NCBI GenBank assembly: GCA_027923505.1 | Contig: BROI01000005.1 | Coordinates: forward strand, 434,001 to 498,000 | Length of the DNA stretch: 64,000 nucleotides | DNA from: Mayamaea pseudoterrestris | Taxonomy: Eukaryota; Bacillariophyta; Bacillariophyceae; Sellaphorales; Sellaphoraceae | Direction of reading: 5' to 3' | Shown: positions 9,879 to 20,936 of the stretch, in pieces | Layout: every line of letters starts with the position of its first letter | Position numbering within the stretch: the stretch's first letter is position 1 | Notes under the pieces: generated by a model | What the model was told of the DNA's origin: nothing | What the model saw: only the letters and a program-made list of their open reading frames with translations | Databases searched by the model: none | Made by a program: the position numbers and the translations under genes

Positions 9879-12798
9879 ATGGCGCGCTGGTTCCGGTCGG
9901 AACCAATGGAGTACATTAGTCTCATTGTGAATGAAGACGCGGCTCACGATTGTTTGGCTGATTTGGGAAGGCTCGGAGTGATTCAGTTTACGGATGTAAG
10001 TGCTGCTGTTGCTTTTTCAAATTATCGTGCATGCTAGACTGGTCATCTCTATCTATCACTGCTTTGTGAAAAATGGATGGATCAAAAATTTGCGAGAATT
10101 TGCCTTTTAAATTCATTTGGCTGCTCAAGGTGGATGCATGGCAGCCACAGAGCAGCCGTTGCTGCCACCACAACGGATGATGACCTTTATTCTTGAGCAA
10201 GTTTTCCCGATCTGTGTCTAACGTTTTGGACTTTTCTCTTAATGTCACCAGCTCAACCCCGACTTGACGCCCTTTCAACGTCGCTACGTTTCCTACGTGA
10301 AGCGCTGCGATGAGCTCGAGCGCAAACTTCGTTTCTTTGTCAATGAGATTGAACGCTTCGAGCTTGACATGGTCTCAGCTGGCTCGGTTGACTCCTTTGT
10401 CAACTCGTCGGCATCGCTCATGTCGGATCACGGCTCGAAAAAGACTGGAGCGCAGCTCTTGGAAAGCTTGGAGGTTGAACTCGAAGGGTATGAAGCGCAG
10501 CTTCGCGAGCTCAACAACTACTCGGAAAAGCTCACTATGGAGTACAATGAAAAGGTGGAGCTACAAGAAGTCCTTGAGAAGGCTCGTCGCTTTTTCATGA
10601 CGGACGCTCCTCGTCTTGCCGTCAGCGAGCTTACAAGCACTGGTCAGGACATGCATTCGAGCGATGCTGGCTTGTTGCAGTCGGACAATGCTCCTCGCCC
10701 CGACTTGGACATGCGCTTTAGCAGCATTACAGGCGTTGTCTCGACGGAAGAAAAATCACGCTTTGAGCGCATGATCTTCCGCGCCACGCGTGGTAACTGC
10801 TACGTTCGCTTTGCTCCGATTCAGCAGCCCATTACGGACCCAGAGTCGGGTCAGCTTGTGGAGAAGAGTGTCTTTATCATTTTCTTCAAGTCGGAAAGCA
10901 TTGAAACCAAGCTCAAGCGCATTTGCGACGCCTTTGGTGCTCATCGCTACTCGCTTCCCGACATGGACGACGCTGGGTCGGTTGATACCATGCTGACGGA
11001 GAATGCTCAAGAGTTGGTTGACTCGCGCACTGTTTTGTTAAAGAACCAGGACACGCGCTTTCGTCTTTGCCAGCTCCTTGCCAAGCACACGGAGCGCTGG
11101 ACGTGGCTTGTACTTCGCGAAAAGGCTGTCTACCACTCGCTCAACATGTTCAAGGCTGACGTTTCCGGCATGCTTCGCGGCGAAGGCTGGGTTGTTGCCG
11201 AGTCGACGGATGAGGTCAAGGAGGCCGTCGAGCGTGCGCATGCCAGCATGGACTTGCACTTGCCGTCATTGGTGGACCTTGTGCCGCAGCCGTGGCCGAC
11301 ACCTCCGACGCACTTTATGACAAACAAGTTTACCTATGGTTACCAGGAGTTTGTCAACACGTATGGTATTCCACGTTATCGGGAGGCCAATCCTGCCTTG
11401 TTTACGGCGGCGACCTTTCCATTCTTGTTTGGTGTCATGTATGGAGACGTTGGCCATGGACTGTTTCTGTTTTGCGCCGGTCTTTACCTGCTCTGGAATG
11501 AGAAGGCGAACGAAGGCGCCAAACTTGGCGAGATGGGCGAGGGCATGCATGCTGGTCGCTACATGATTGTCATGATGGGCTTTTTCGCCGTCTATGCCGG
11601 TTTGATTTACAATGACATGTTTTCGCTTGGCCTCAACTTGTTTGGATCTCGCTTCACGTTTGAAGGCCAAGATAGCCTCTCGGTGGAAGAAGCTGCCGTC
11701 GCGACGAACGATCACGAGTATGGATCTAATGACTCTGTCTATCCCTTTGGTTTGGATCCCATCTGGCACGTTAGTTCCAACGAGCTTTTGTTCTTCAACT
11801 CGTTCAAGATGAAGTTGTCGGTCATCTTTGGTATCATTCAGATGTTTTCCGGCACTTGCCTCAAGGGTCTTAACGCCGTTTACTTTAAGGACAGGCTCAG
11901 CTTCTTCTACGAGTTTCTTCCAATGGCTGTCTTTGCCCTTTCGCTCTTTGGCTACATGGTGATTTTGATTCTATCCAAGTGGTGCATTAACTGGAACTCG
12001 CGCATGCTTTCCGCCACATGCATTGACCCCGATGGTGATGGCTGGGGTTCAGCTGATTATGTTGGCGAATGGATCAAGTGCAACGCCGGTGACGACTCTG
12101 ATGGCACCTGCACTCCTTGGGGATATGCATGCACTGGAAGCGACACGACTGCTGACAAGTGTCCGCTCGACTTTGGAGGATCAGGTGACGGCTGCCAGCC
12201 ACCAAACCTTATCACAACCCTCATCAACATTGCGCTCAACCCTGGAACTGTTGACGAGCCCTTGTACGCTGGTCAGGGAGGTGTCCAGAACATATTGATC
12301 CTGATGGCCTTCGTCTCGGTTCCGATTCTCCTTCTTGCGAAGCCTTACTTTCTCTCGCAGCAGCCGCACCGTGCCCTTGTCGAAACCCACGATGAAGAAG
12401 CTGGCGACGAAGACGACCACGAGAGCGACGACCATGGCTTTGGCGAGATTGTAATCCACCAGGCCATTGAGACGATCGAGTTTGTTCTTGGTATGGTGTC
12501 CAACACGGCTTCTTACTTGCGTCTGTGGGCGTTGTCGCTTGCTCACTCTGAACTTGCCACTGTGTTCTGGGAGAAGGCGATGCTTTCGACCTTGAACATG
12601 AACTTCTTTGCTGCCTTCATTGGTTATGGTGTCTTTGCTGGTGTTACGTTTGGCGTCTTGCTGATGATGGACGTTCTCGAATGCTTTTTGCATGCTCTCC
12701 GTTTGCACTGGGTCGAGTTCCAGAACAAGTTCTTTGCTGCCGATGGTATCCGCTTCGCTCCCTACTCGTTTAAGCAAATTATTAAGGACGCGGCGTAG
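9879..12798 (+). CDS. V-type H+-ATPase subunit a (116-kDa, Vo sector)
   Basis: Two exons, 9879-9995 and 10252-12798, are joined at GAT|gtaagt ... caccag|CTC in phase 0 and give 887 aa. The start ATG has a good context (ccaccaccATGG). The product is the membrane subunit that forms the proton half-channels of the vacuolar ATPase. The cytosolic N-half contains LGRLGVIQF and LTPFQRRYV. The conserved core PALFTAATFPFLFGVMYGD begins the membrane part, and SYLRLWALSLAHSEL near residue 795 carries the Arg needed for proton transport. Members are usually about 820-850 aa. The extra length is mostly a Cys-rich loop at about residues 625-700 (from 12010), with several acidic repeats (DPDGDGWG, GDDSDG), between two membrane segments. 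An acidic/His stretch (DEEAGDEDDHESDDHGF) precedes the last helices. The identification is secure. Confidence 0.95.
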
Positions 12799-13305
12799 TA
12801 ACTATTGAGTAAGTCGGCTACTAACCAAATGTTAAAAGGCTCTAAGAATACGTAAATGCCGTAGTGTATACTACTTCTCTAGCGATACCAAAGAAACGAT
12901 CCCTCGAATATGGATACCATGTCTCGTTGTTTGAACAGGATTTAATCTGCATAGACGCTCGCTTCTACGTCTGCTCTGTTCGCAACGACAATAGCTTTTA
13001 AACGAGGACTGATTGCGTGATTTCGTTGTTTGTGCATACCTGTATGTCATATATAGCAGGCGATGTGTCCAAGCGTGCAGTCGAGATGATCCACCTATAC
13101 ATCCAACCGGCAGCACAGCCCGACACTTAACTTAAAGAACCTGGAGCTACCACAAGTTTCTTTCTACTAGTTGTAGCGCTTCCTGTACCTAATCGTATGT
13201 ATCTGTACAACTCATTTTTTGTGTAGTTTGTCTAAATACAATAATTATCAGTTACGACGAAGAGTCCCAGTCAGGGAAACAAAACTGCCAAGTAGTGCGT
13301 GTCCT
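12799..13305. other. Intergenic region between convergent genes
   Basis: The V-ATPase and desaturase genes converge here, so these 507 bp should hold both 3' ends. I see no gene, and no signal that I can name, beyond AT-rich stretches. Confidence 0.5.
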
Positions 13306-14392
13306 CTAAGCCCGCTTCTTCTCCTCATGGGAGACTTCCCAAGGCCGTGGAGGCGCCTTGGGAAGCGGTACACCGTTTGCTTCATCGCGCTCTCGTCGTG
13401 CACGACCCAAAGCCCATGCCGCTGTTCCTCGTTTGCGGCCCCAAACCAGTCCGCAGCTTGCAAGGCCATCAATAAAGAGCTTGCTCGGATTGAATTGACT
13501 GCTGATCCCGAACTCGCTTGCCGCATAGTCAAAAGGATACTTGTGATGCCAGTTGTGCCATCCTTCACCAACCGCGCACCAACTAACCAATGGATTCTCA
13601 GCAGGGTAGCTGAGAACATCATACGGATGGTCTCCATACAAGTGGGCTGCCGAATTGACCAACCAGGTAAAATGCAAGACAACACAATATCTCAAGGCAC
13701 CAGCAACCAAAAAGGCATTCCAATAGTCAGCTCCCCATCCGTAGTGCGCCACTTGCGCCGGCATGACGTAGCACATGTACAAGGCGAACCATGGGTCTAA
13801 CGTATGCTGCAGCTTGACCACCGGATCAGCCATGAGATCCGAAAAGTCCATTTCGCGACCAGCCTTGATGACATCAGGATGCTTCTTGATAAAGAGCCAG
13901 CCCATGTGCGCGAAAAAGAAGCCTCTCGTCGCATTGTGCGGGTCGGCATCCGTTTCGGAAAACTTGTGATGGACGCGGTGGTCACGGGCCCAGTGGTAGA
14001 TGGAACCTTGGTTGGCAATGCTGTTGCAGAGCATGAGAAAGACCCGAACCGGCAAGGCGGCCTCGTAGGAACGGTGTGACCATAGACGATGCACGCCGAC
14101 GGTGATACCAAAACCACTGTTGAGTCAAGGTGAAGCGAAAAAGATGTTAAACAAAAGTCACAACCGAGGCGAGCAAATCGCAAGGACGACACCACGCTTA
14201 CCTTATCGGCCATAGGATAAACGCCCATAGTAAAGTCTTGGCTTCTGCCTGAAAGACGGCAAACACGCCGGCAGTTGCTACCGCATGGACGAGCGAAATG
14301 TAAATGAGCATGGGCCAATTCACATTGCCGGCCTTGTAGTGATTCACCACCAGCGACGGAAGGTCGCTGACCATTCTGAAAGAGAGATCCAT
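13306..14392 (-). CDS. Delta-9 acyl-CoA desaturase (stearoyl-CoA desaturase family)
   Basis: Two exons, 14202-14392 and 13306-14116, are joined ATAAG|gtaagc ... caacag|T and give 333 aa. It introduces a cis double bond into saturated fatty acyl-CoA at the ER membrane, using a di-iron centre. The three histidine boxes are present in the right order: HRLWSH, HRVHHKF and HNWHH. The latter two sit in RDHRVHHKFSETDADPHNA and GEGWHNWHHKYPFDYAASE, typical of the delta-9 group. Hydrophobic helices surround the boxes. There is no C-terminal cytochrome b5 domain, unlike in the fungal enzymes, so it should use a separate b5. The neighbour on the right begins on the other strand. The C-terminus is basic. 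Confidence 0.93.
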
Positions 14393-15471
14393 TCTTGCGT
14401 AAGTAAGTTAATAGTTTCCTTTTGCGAACAGTGTGTTCCGTGGGAGACTTTCAGTTAATGAGCCTTTGGTTGCCACAGCGCGATTCTGTTTGGGAGTTCG
14501 GTTTTGTATTATGCAGCTGGTAAATCTTCTTCCACCGCCTCTTATCGACGACGACGACGACCAAGCTTTACGTTTGGCTTGTCATCACAACTGCCCGATT
14601 CTTGGTCAGCCGCCTCGTTTCTTCTGTGATGATGATGGCGACGAATGCAATGCTCAACGTCACGGCGCGGTTCGCGTGCGTGGCGAGGCCGATTCTCGGC
14701 GCGCCATCATACTTAAGGATAAGGTTAAATGGGAGCACGATCGGCGAGTTCTGTTCCTTCGCACGTAATCCGCGGTAAGAGTCCTACGGTACACTGTGAT
14801 CGATACAAGCAAAAAGGATCGGACTTGTTCAAACCGACACGACGAGATCGCTCGACACAAAAACGATCAGTAAAGCGATCGAAGCGTCTCTACGTAGGTG
14901 AGTGTGTCGGCGAGAAGCAATGCAGCTTTACTCGGCAAGTGTATCGATCAATATAGATGAGGGAATGGTGACGACATTGCAGTGTCGTGATGCATAGTTT
15001 GATTCGACGGTTGCGACGGAGGAAACGCGCATTCGTTCGCTCACCTGCAAGCTGCAAATTGCGACTTAGAAGTCGAAACGTCAAAAGCGACGACACCGCC
15101 ATCATTCATAGCTCATCTGTTTTTGCTGTGAATGTGTTCGAATGTACAATCACTTGCTTTGCGAGCTTGAATCTACAAGGTCGCCACTTGTTCCATTATC
15201 GTCATCCGACTCTTGGAAATCGCGAGACTTCGCCTTTTGATGCCGCTGTCGAGATTTTTAGCTCCGAGAGACATCAAGCATTTTCGTGTTCGCTTGTCCG
15301 AACGTGACCCCTTTGTCTGCGTCGTATGTTTAGCTATCAGCTTACTGTTCAAGCAACACGAAAGTCAATTTGGCTCTAACACCTATGTTCATCTACTTTT
15401 TTACAGGTTACTGATATGATCCTGCGATTACTAGCGTCCATACTTATAAATATTAAGCGATTGCAACTGCA
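14393..15471 (+). promoter_or_regulatory. Upstream region with a probable 5'-UTR intron (14898-15406)
   Basis: This region lies between the desaturase start (minus strand) and the acidic-protein start (plus strand). A strong donor (tacgtag|gtgagt, intron from 14898) and a strong acceptor (cttttttacag, ending 15406) bracket 509 bp on the plus strand. The acceptor lies 65 bases before the ATG at 15472, and stops separate it from that ATG, so the intron would be in the leader. A frame from the ATG at 14511 to 14768 (85 aa, acidic then Cys/His-containing) could be an upstream ORF or a short gene. I do not recognise it. Confidence 0.4.
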
Positions 15472-16769
15472 ATGACATCGACACGGAACGAAAACAACGA
15501 TTATCAGGAAACAATTTTGGCAAGCGCTGCAGCCGACGATGACTATGCTGAGACGGAAGATGAAGAGGTTAAGTTGACATGCCTTGGCGGGATTCGAAGT
15601 TCCTACCATGATTCCGACATGGAGACGGCTTCCGAGGACGAAAATGATTCCGACGATGACGAAGATGACTCCGACGACGAGGAGACGAAGTGAGTGTGAA
15701 TGCTCTCATATACAACATTCACATGTTCATTTGCATGATGCTAACCGTGCATTGTTCGTAATTTTACTTCAGACGCGACGGGGTGGTGCAGTTTGTTTCT
15801 GAGCGCATTGGCATGACACAATCGCCAGTCGTTCGCCCCCAAGCAAATTCTCCGGCCCGCACGCCTGAAGCGCTGTTCTGCGCTGCCAATGACGCGCTTG
15901 CTACAAGTGACATTGATACCTTGGTGGTGCTAGACGATGTCGATGGCCAGCAGTATGATGAAGGCAATGATGATGGCGTACATCTCTCGGCTGATGTTCC
16001 TGGTTTCAGTCCGTTAGCAACTGATGATTACTCTGCCGTCGGCGACGATGACGAGCTTGGTGACGATAGCAGCAATGACGTGCTGGTCGGCATATTCGAT
16101 TATTTTGACGGCAACCCTACCCCATCGCACCAATCAGACACGTTTGACGAAATGACCTGGCTAGACCATCGAATTGGTGTGACCGAAGATAACGAGTGCT
16201 TTTTGACTAAGCCCCCAAAGGCGAAACGCGTTTTGTCTTACAGTACCTTGACCATGCTTAACGCCGATGCTGGACATAATGACGATGCGTTGAAGCGGAC
16301 AAAATGCGACGAGCCCGAGCAACGGTCACTGGATCTCCCGGATTTTAGCCTTGGGGCTCCTGCCATTTTGCAGACGGAAACGGAATGGACAATACTAAGG
16401 AGCAATACGCCATATCGCGAACGAAGAAACAGTTGCGTCTCAAGTGACGAAGAGGAATTGGATCGACGGTTGGAGCAAGAGCTTGATGAATGTTACGGGC
16501 AGAGCCGTGACAACACTCCCATTCCATTGTTGACACCGCCAGCCTCGCCTTTGATGGCGGACGATCATATTGTTGTCTGCGAATGGCCGTCAAATCTGAC
16601 CATTGACAATGCCATGACTGCTATATTGACTGATATTCGGCCATTGTCTCCACAGTCGTTGGACGATCCAGCGTCTGATGACGACACCAACAATCTAAAA
16701 GTTGCGCATGGAGGAAAGTCATCGGCTCTGACGCCTTTACTAAGAGGCATTTCAGTTGGACTGATATGA
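15472..16769 (+). CDS. Acidic hypothetical protein (404 aa)
   Basis: Two exons, 15472-15689 and 15773-16769, joined ACGAA|gtgagt ... cttcag|ACGC with an 83-bp intron. The N-terminal exon ends in a dense acidic run (DSDDDEDDSDDEE). The rest is rich in Asp, Ser and Pro, with short motifs such as PLLTPPASPL and RPLSPQSL that look like proline-directed phosphorylation sites. There is no membrane segment and no enzyme motif. The composition suggests a disordered, probably nuclear or regulatory protein, but I do not recognise the family. It is convergent with HSP90. Confidence 0.6.
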
Positions 16770-17031
16770 TAATACTACAAGTAATTATATTAATTACACC
16801 AACAGCAGTAATGTTGAACAACTTTAGGATCAAACATATCATTGTACCGGAAAGCCGGGCAACACGACGCGACAAATCGATAGCGTCGCCAAAGGTTTAC
16901 TGTTAGTTGACTAAATTACATCTACCGAAGCTACACACAAATTTCACGTCATTGTGTATGTACTATGTGATACTATTTTCGTTTACCTGTCCAACGTACA
17001 CGACTCAGTTCCCGTTCGGCTGACCTTACAG

Positions 17032-19408
17032 TTAATCAACTTGCTCCATGGCCGACTCCTCATTGTCATCGTCTCCATCAAGAGGCGGCAAATCCTCCAT
17101 GTCCTTGTCATCGGCGTCCTCATCGTCATCGTCAATCGAAAGACCCAACTTGACGAGACGGTGGATACGAGAGGCAAAGGTAGCAGGTTCTTCCAAAGAG
17201 AAACCAGACGTCAAAAGAGACGTATCGTACAAGAGCCAAATGAGATCCTTGACCGTCTTGTCGCTCTGGTCAGCCTGGGCCTTCTCGTTCAAAGCGGAAA
17301 TGATCGAGTTCATCGGGTTGATCTCCATCGTCTTCTTGGAGGTCATGTACGCCGACTGGGAGCTGTCGCGAAGAGCCTGAGCCTTCATGATACGCTCCAT
17401 GTTCGCAGTCCAACCATACTCGCCAGTGACAAGAACACACGGCGAATCAGCAAGACGGCTCGAGCAGACAACCTTCTCCACCTTGTCATCGAGAACTTCC
17501 TTCATGAGCTTGCATAGACTCTCCGTCTTCGCCTTGGCCTCCTCAAAGATCTTCTTCTCGTCCTCGTCGTCTTCAATCTCAAGTCCTTCCTTGGTCGCGC
17601 AGATCAGCTTCTTGCCTTCGTACTCCTTGAGCTGCTGGACGGCATACTCGTCGATGGGGTCAACGAGGAAGAGAACCTCATAGTTCTTCTTCTTGAGGCG
17701 CTCGAGGAACGGCGAATTCTCGACGGCCTTCTTCGACTCACCAGTGACGTAAAAGATTCCTGGCTGCTTGTCGTCCATGCGGCTAACATAGTCGTCGAGC
17801 GAAGTCATCTCTTCTCCGCTCTTGGACGAGTAGTAACGAAGCAACTTGGCAATCTTGGCGCGGTTGGTCGAGTCCTCGTGGATTCCGAGCTTGAGGTTCT
17901 TGGCAAACGACTCGTAAAACTTCTTGTACGCATCCTCGTTCTCGGCGAGCTCGTTGAACATTTCAATGCACTTCTTGACAAGATTCTTGCGAATGACGCG
18001 GAGAATCTTGTTCTGCTGGAGCGTCTCACGCGAAATGTTGAGGGGAAGATCCTCAGAGTCGACAACACCGCGGACGAACTGGAGCCACTCGGGCATTAGG
18101 TCCTCGCAATTGTCCATGATAAAGACACGGCGGACGTAGAGCTTAATGTGGTTGAACTTCTTCTTTGAACCTCCCTCAAACATGTCAAAGGGAGCGCGCT
18201 TGGGCGTAAAGAGAATAGCCTTGAACTCGAGTTGACCTTCGACCGAAAAGTGCTTGCAAGCGGCATAGTCCTCCCAGTCGTTCGAAAGAGCCTTGTAAAA
18301 GGCGGCATACTCGTCCGACGTGACATCCTCCGGCTTGCGCATCCAAATGGGCTTGGTGTTGTTCAAGTGCTCCCACTCGTGCGAGACTTCCTTGATCTTC
18401 TTGGTCTTCTTCTCCTTCTTGGCGTCCTCCTCGTCGTCAACTTCCTCGACCTTGGGCTTGTCATCGTCGCCTTCTTCTTCCTCCTCGTCTTCATCGTCCG
18501 TGACTTCCTTCTCCGTCGTCTTTTCGGTGTAGAGCATAATCGGGAAGCCAATGAATTCGGAATGCTTCTTGACCAAGTCCTTGATGCGCTTCTCCTCAAG
18601 GTACTCGCTCATGTCCTCCTTCATGTGCAAAATAATGCGAGTTCCACGCTTCAACGTCGGGTCCACCGTCTTGCTGACCGTAAAGCTCCCACCAGCCTCA
18701 CTAATCCAGGTGTGGCAGTCCGGGTCGTCATTGTGCTTGGACTCAACCTCAACCTTGTCCGCCACAAGGTAGGCCGAGTAGAAACCAACTCCAAACTGCC
18801 CAATCATGGAAATGTCCGCACCGGCGCTAAGCGCCTCCATGAACGCCTTGGTTCCAGACTTGGCAATAGTTCCAAGGTTGTTGACCAAATCCGCCTTGGT
18901 CATACCGATACCAGAGTCCTGAATGGTAAGAGTGTTGTTGGCCTTGTCCGCGATAATCTTGATTTCAAGATTGGGCTCCGAGTCCAAGACGGAAGCATCC
19001 GTCAAGGACTGGTAGCGAACCTTGTCAAGGGCATCAGACGCGTTGGAAATGAGCTCGCGCAAAAAGATTTCCTGTAGTCAAAGACGAGGCGGAAAATGAG
19101 ATACAATGCTATGAATGCGAAAAATGTTGCGCAAAACTCCTTCCGTCACGTACCTTGTTCGAGTAGAACGTGTTAATGATCAAGGACAAGAGCTGGTTAA
19201 TGTCCGCAGAAAACGCGTAACTTTCCTGTTCGGTAGACTGTGCAAGGCAAGAACAATATATGAGTGAGTCGATTGCTTTGCGAGAAAGTACAGCAGCGTG
19301 ACCGTCCGTATCCATCCATGGTTCGCTTTCGCCACTGCTTCCCTCCATTCAGCAGCAGCGGCAGCAGTAACGCTCTCGTCGCTTTTCACTCGTCATGATA
19401 CATACCAT
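17032..19408 (-). CDS. HSP90: Cytosolic heat-shock protein 90
   Basis: Three coding exons: 19406-19408 (only ATG), 19154-19237 and 17032-19071. Splices are ATG|gtatgt ... gcacag|TCT, then AACAAG|gtacgt ... ctacag|GAA, giving 708 aa. The product is an ATP-driven dimeric chaperone of the cytosol. The N-terminus reads [17 protein letters not shown], as expected for the family, which is why I accept the one-codon exon. Motifs present are [36 protein letters not shown] and [11 protein letters not shown] in the ATPase domain. A long acidic/Lys linker follows, then [16 protein letters not shown] in the middle domain. The tail is MEQVD, where most cytosolic HSP90s have MEEVD, the TPR-cochaperone docking peptide. 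I could not find a convincing heat-shock element upstream. Confidence 0.93.
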
Positions 19409-19661
19409 GGTTGCTGTTGAATGAAAACAATGGGTGCTTGAAACTGAGATTGTAGGTGCTTGCCGTGAATGTTTTTGTGTGCGAAGGAACAAATGCTGCG
19501 GCGCGCAAGGATTCCAATGGTTCGTCCACGTGGAAGTGCGGCCAGACGTGCAATGCGCGCGGAGCCACTCGTTTCGCAACCACTGCGCGCCGCTCCCATG
19601 CGAGCGACAAGTGGAAGTGGAAGAAACACAAGAAGTGTCGACTGCGTAACAGAAGGTGACG

Positions 19662-19996
19662 TCATACAGCTAGGAGTCGCAAGGGAATGATTTGAGCTAG
19701 CTGTGCCTTCTCTGCCTGTGAGCATTGAGCTTCAGCAATATCAAGCACGCATCTGAGTTTTCGGGTAAGTTTCTGTACATCCTTTATCATGCTTATAGTT
19801 ACAGCCTATCAATATCTTATTGCCACATGAACACAGTGTTTGGTGACTGATAGCTGAGCGAGTGGACCGGTTGTGCCAAGCTGCACTCCCTCTTTGCTTC
19901 AAACTTGATAAGATTGTTTTCAAGACTTATGATGGTAGTTACATACCGAGCAAGTGATTGTTGCAACTTCAGTTTGAGCGCCAATTCGTCGGCCAT
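19662..19996 (-). CDS. Possible small two-exon gene (46 aa)
   Basis: Weak call. An ATG at 19996 in good context starts MADELALKLKLQQSLA, followed by a clear donor (CG|gtatgt). An acceptor (actcag) at 19753 would continue RCVLDIAEAQ to a stop at 19662. The product would be a short amphipathic helical peptide. I do not recognise it. The acceptor choice is uncertain and the gene may include further exons or be an HSP90 leader exon. Confidence 0.22.
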
Positions 19997-20183
19997 GGCC
20001 TAAGGTAGTGCTAAAAGGAACTTCGTTGGGAGGCCATCGTAGCGGCACTTAAAAGACTCCCTCGGACATTTCCGATTCGTCGCCAACATCGTGGGTCTCT
20101 CGCGGAGCCGTTTGAATCAACTTGCCCTTCACAATCGAATCTCTACAAGTACTCGCTAGCACTGCTTTAACATTTATATTATA

Positions 20184-20561
20184 ATGGGGAATGCCTTCAG
20201 TTTGGAAGACGAGGATGCCGACAATATTCAGTTTCAGTACAATTTAGAGTCACCAGACGCAGATTCTCAGCTTAACGGTGGAACAGCGGCTCCCAACTGT
20301 CAACCAAAGCATTCCATGGCAGCAATGGCGGCTACAAGCGAGCAGCAGCATGGTACGAAGCATGCGCGAACCAGCGAAGGAGCTGTCTCACGTAGTAACA
20401 GCAACGATGAAGACGACGACGATGAGGATGACGATGACAACAAGCGACAGCATTTGGCTGTGTTGGATCTAGAATATATCTTGCGCGCCCTTGAAGCGAC
20501 ACTAATGATTAAGCAGAACAGAGTCAATAAAACCACTTTACTTATTTTCTCCAAGAAGTGA
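20184..20561 (+). CDS. Acidic protein with N-myristoylation-type start, 3' part replaced by Copia LTR sequence
   Basis: The ATG at 20184 opens MGNAFSLEDEDADN, which fits the N-myristoylation pattern (MGxxxS). About 92 host residues follow, ending in an acidic run (DEDDDDEDDDDN) and KRQHLAV. From 20461 the frame enters the Copia LTR and runs 33 more residues to a stop at 20561, so the present C-terminus is of LTR origin. I cannot see the original 3' part beyond the element fragment. The host family is not recognised. The protein would be membrane-associated if myristoylated, but this is inferred. Confidence 0.5.
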   Translation: MGNAFSLEDEDADNIQFQYNLESPDADSQLNGGTAAPNCQPKHSMAAMAATSEQQHGTKHARTSEGAVSRSNSNDEDDDDEDDDDNKRQHLAVLDLEYILRALEATLMIKQNRVNKTTLLIFSKK

Positions 20562-20781
20562 TCGTCCTCGATCCACTCCTTCGGTTGCCGCTTACCGCGC
20601 TTACTTAAATGTGACCGTCTTCGTGACGTCACCGCTGCCGCTTCGGTTTGGGTTCTCATCCATGCTCAACACACTCCTTTGGGCCGAGTAGTACTTACTG
20701 CTCGAGGCCAGATTCATAACCAGGTTGCGGAGCTTGCCAAACTGGGCTCCCTGCAATGGTTTCGTGAAGAAATCCGCGACC
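20461..20781 (-). mobile_element. Ty1/Copia fragment: one LTR plus a little adjoining internal sequence
   Basis: These 321 bp appear identical by eye to 36272-36592. They include a complete 211-bp LTR (20461-20671, TGTTGG ... CAACA on the plus strand) and about 110 bp of the adjoining internal region. The fragment is in minus orientation. It is clearly incomplete. The lack of visible differences from the other copy suggests a recent origin. Confidence 0.88.
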
Positions 20782-20936
20782 GGTGGCCGCTATTTAAACC
20801 TAAAGTCATTGTTAGCTTACGTGACTACCTTCTCTACTAGCTTACCGGTACGTAGCGGTGAGAATCATCGTCGTCGTCGTTATTCGTCGAAACGTCCATA
20901 ACGATGCAATTAGTAAATGACGAATGCATGCTTTGC
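20782..20936. other. Short spacer after the Copia fragment
   Basis: 155 bp between the element fragment and the end of the UBX gene. It holds a small gtc/gtcgtcgtcgt run near 20870. I see no gene, and no short duplication flanking the fragment. Confidence 0.4.

Noticed and set aside
18420-18530. Plus-strand reading frames across HSP90
   Set aside because: They mirror the acidic/Lys codons of HSP90 on the opposite strand and have no independent support.
19409-19700. GAA/TTC-rich stretches upstream of HSP90 as heat-shock elements
   Set aside because: The GAA triplets are in the same orientation or wrongly spaced; no run of three alternating nGAAn/nTTCn pentamers was found.
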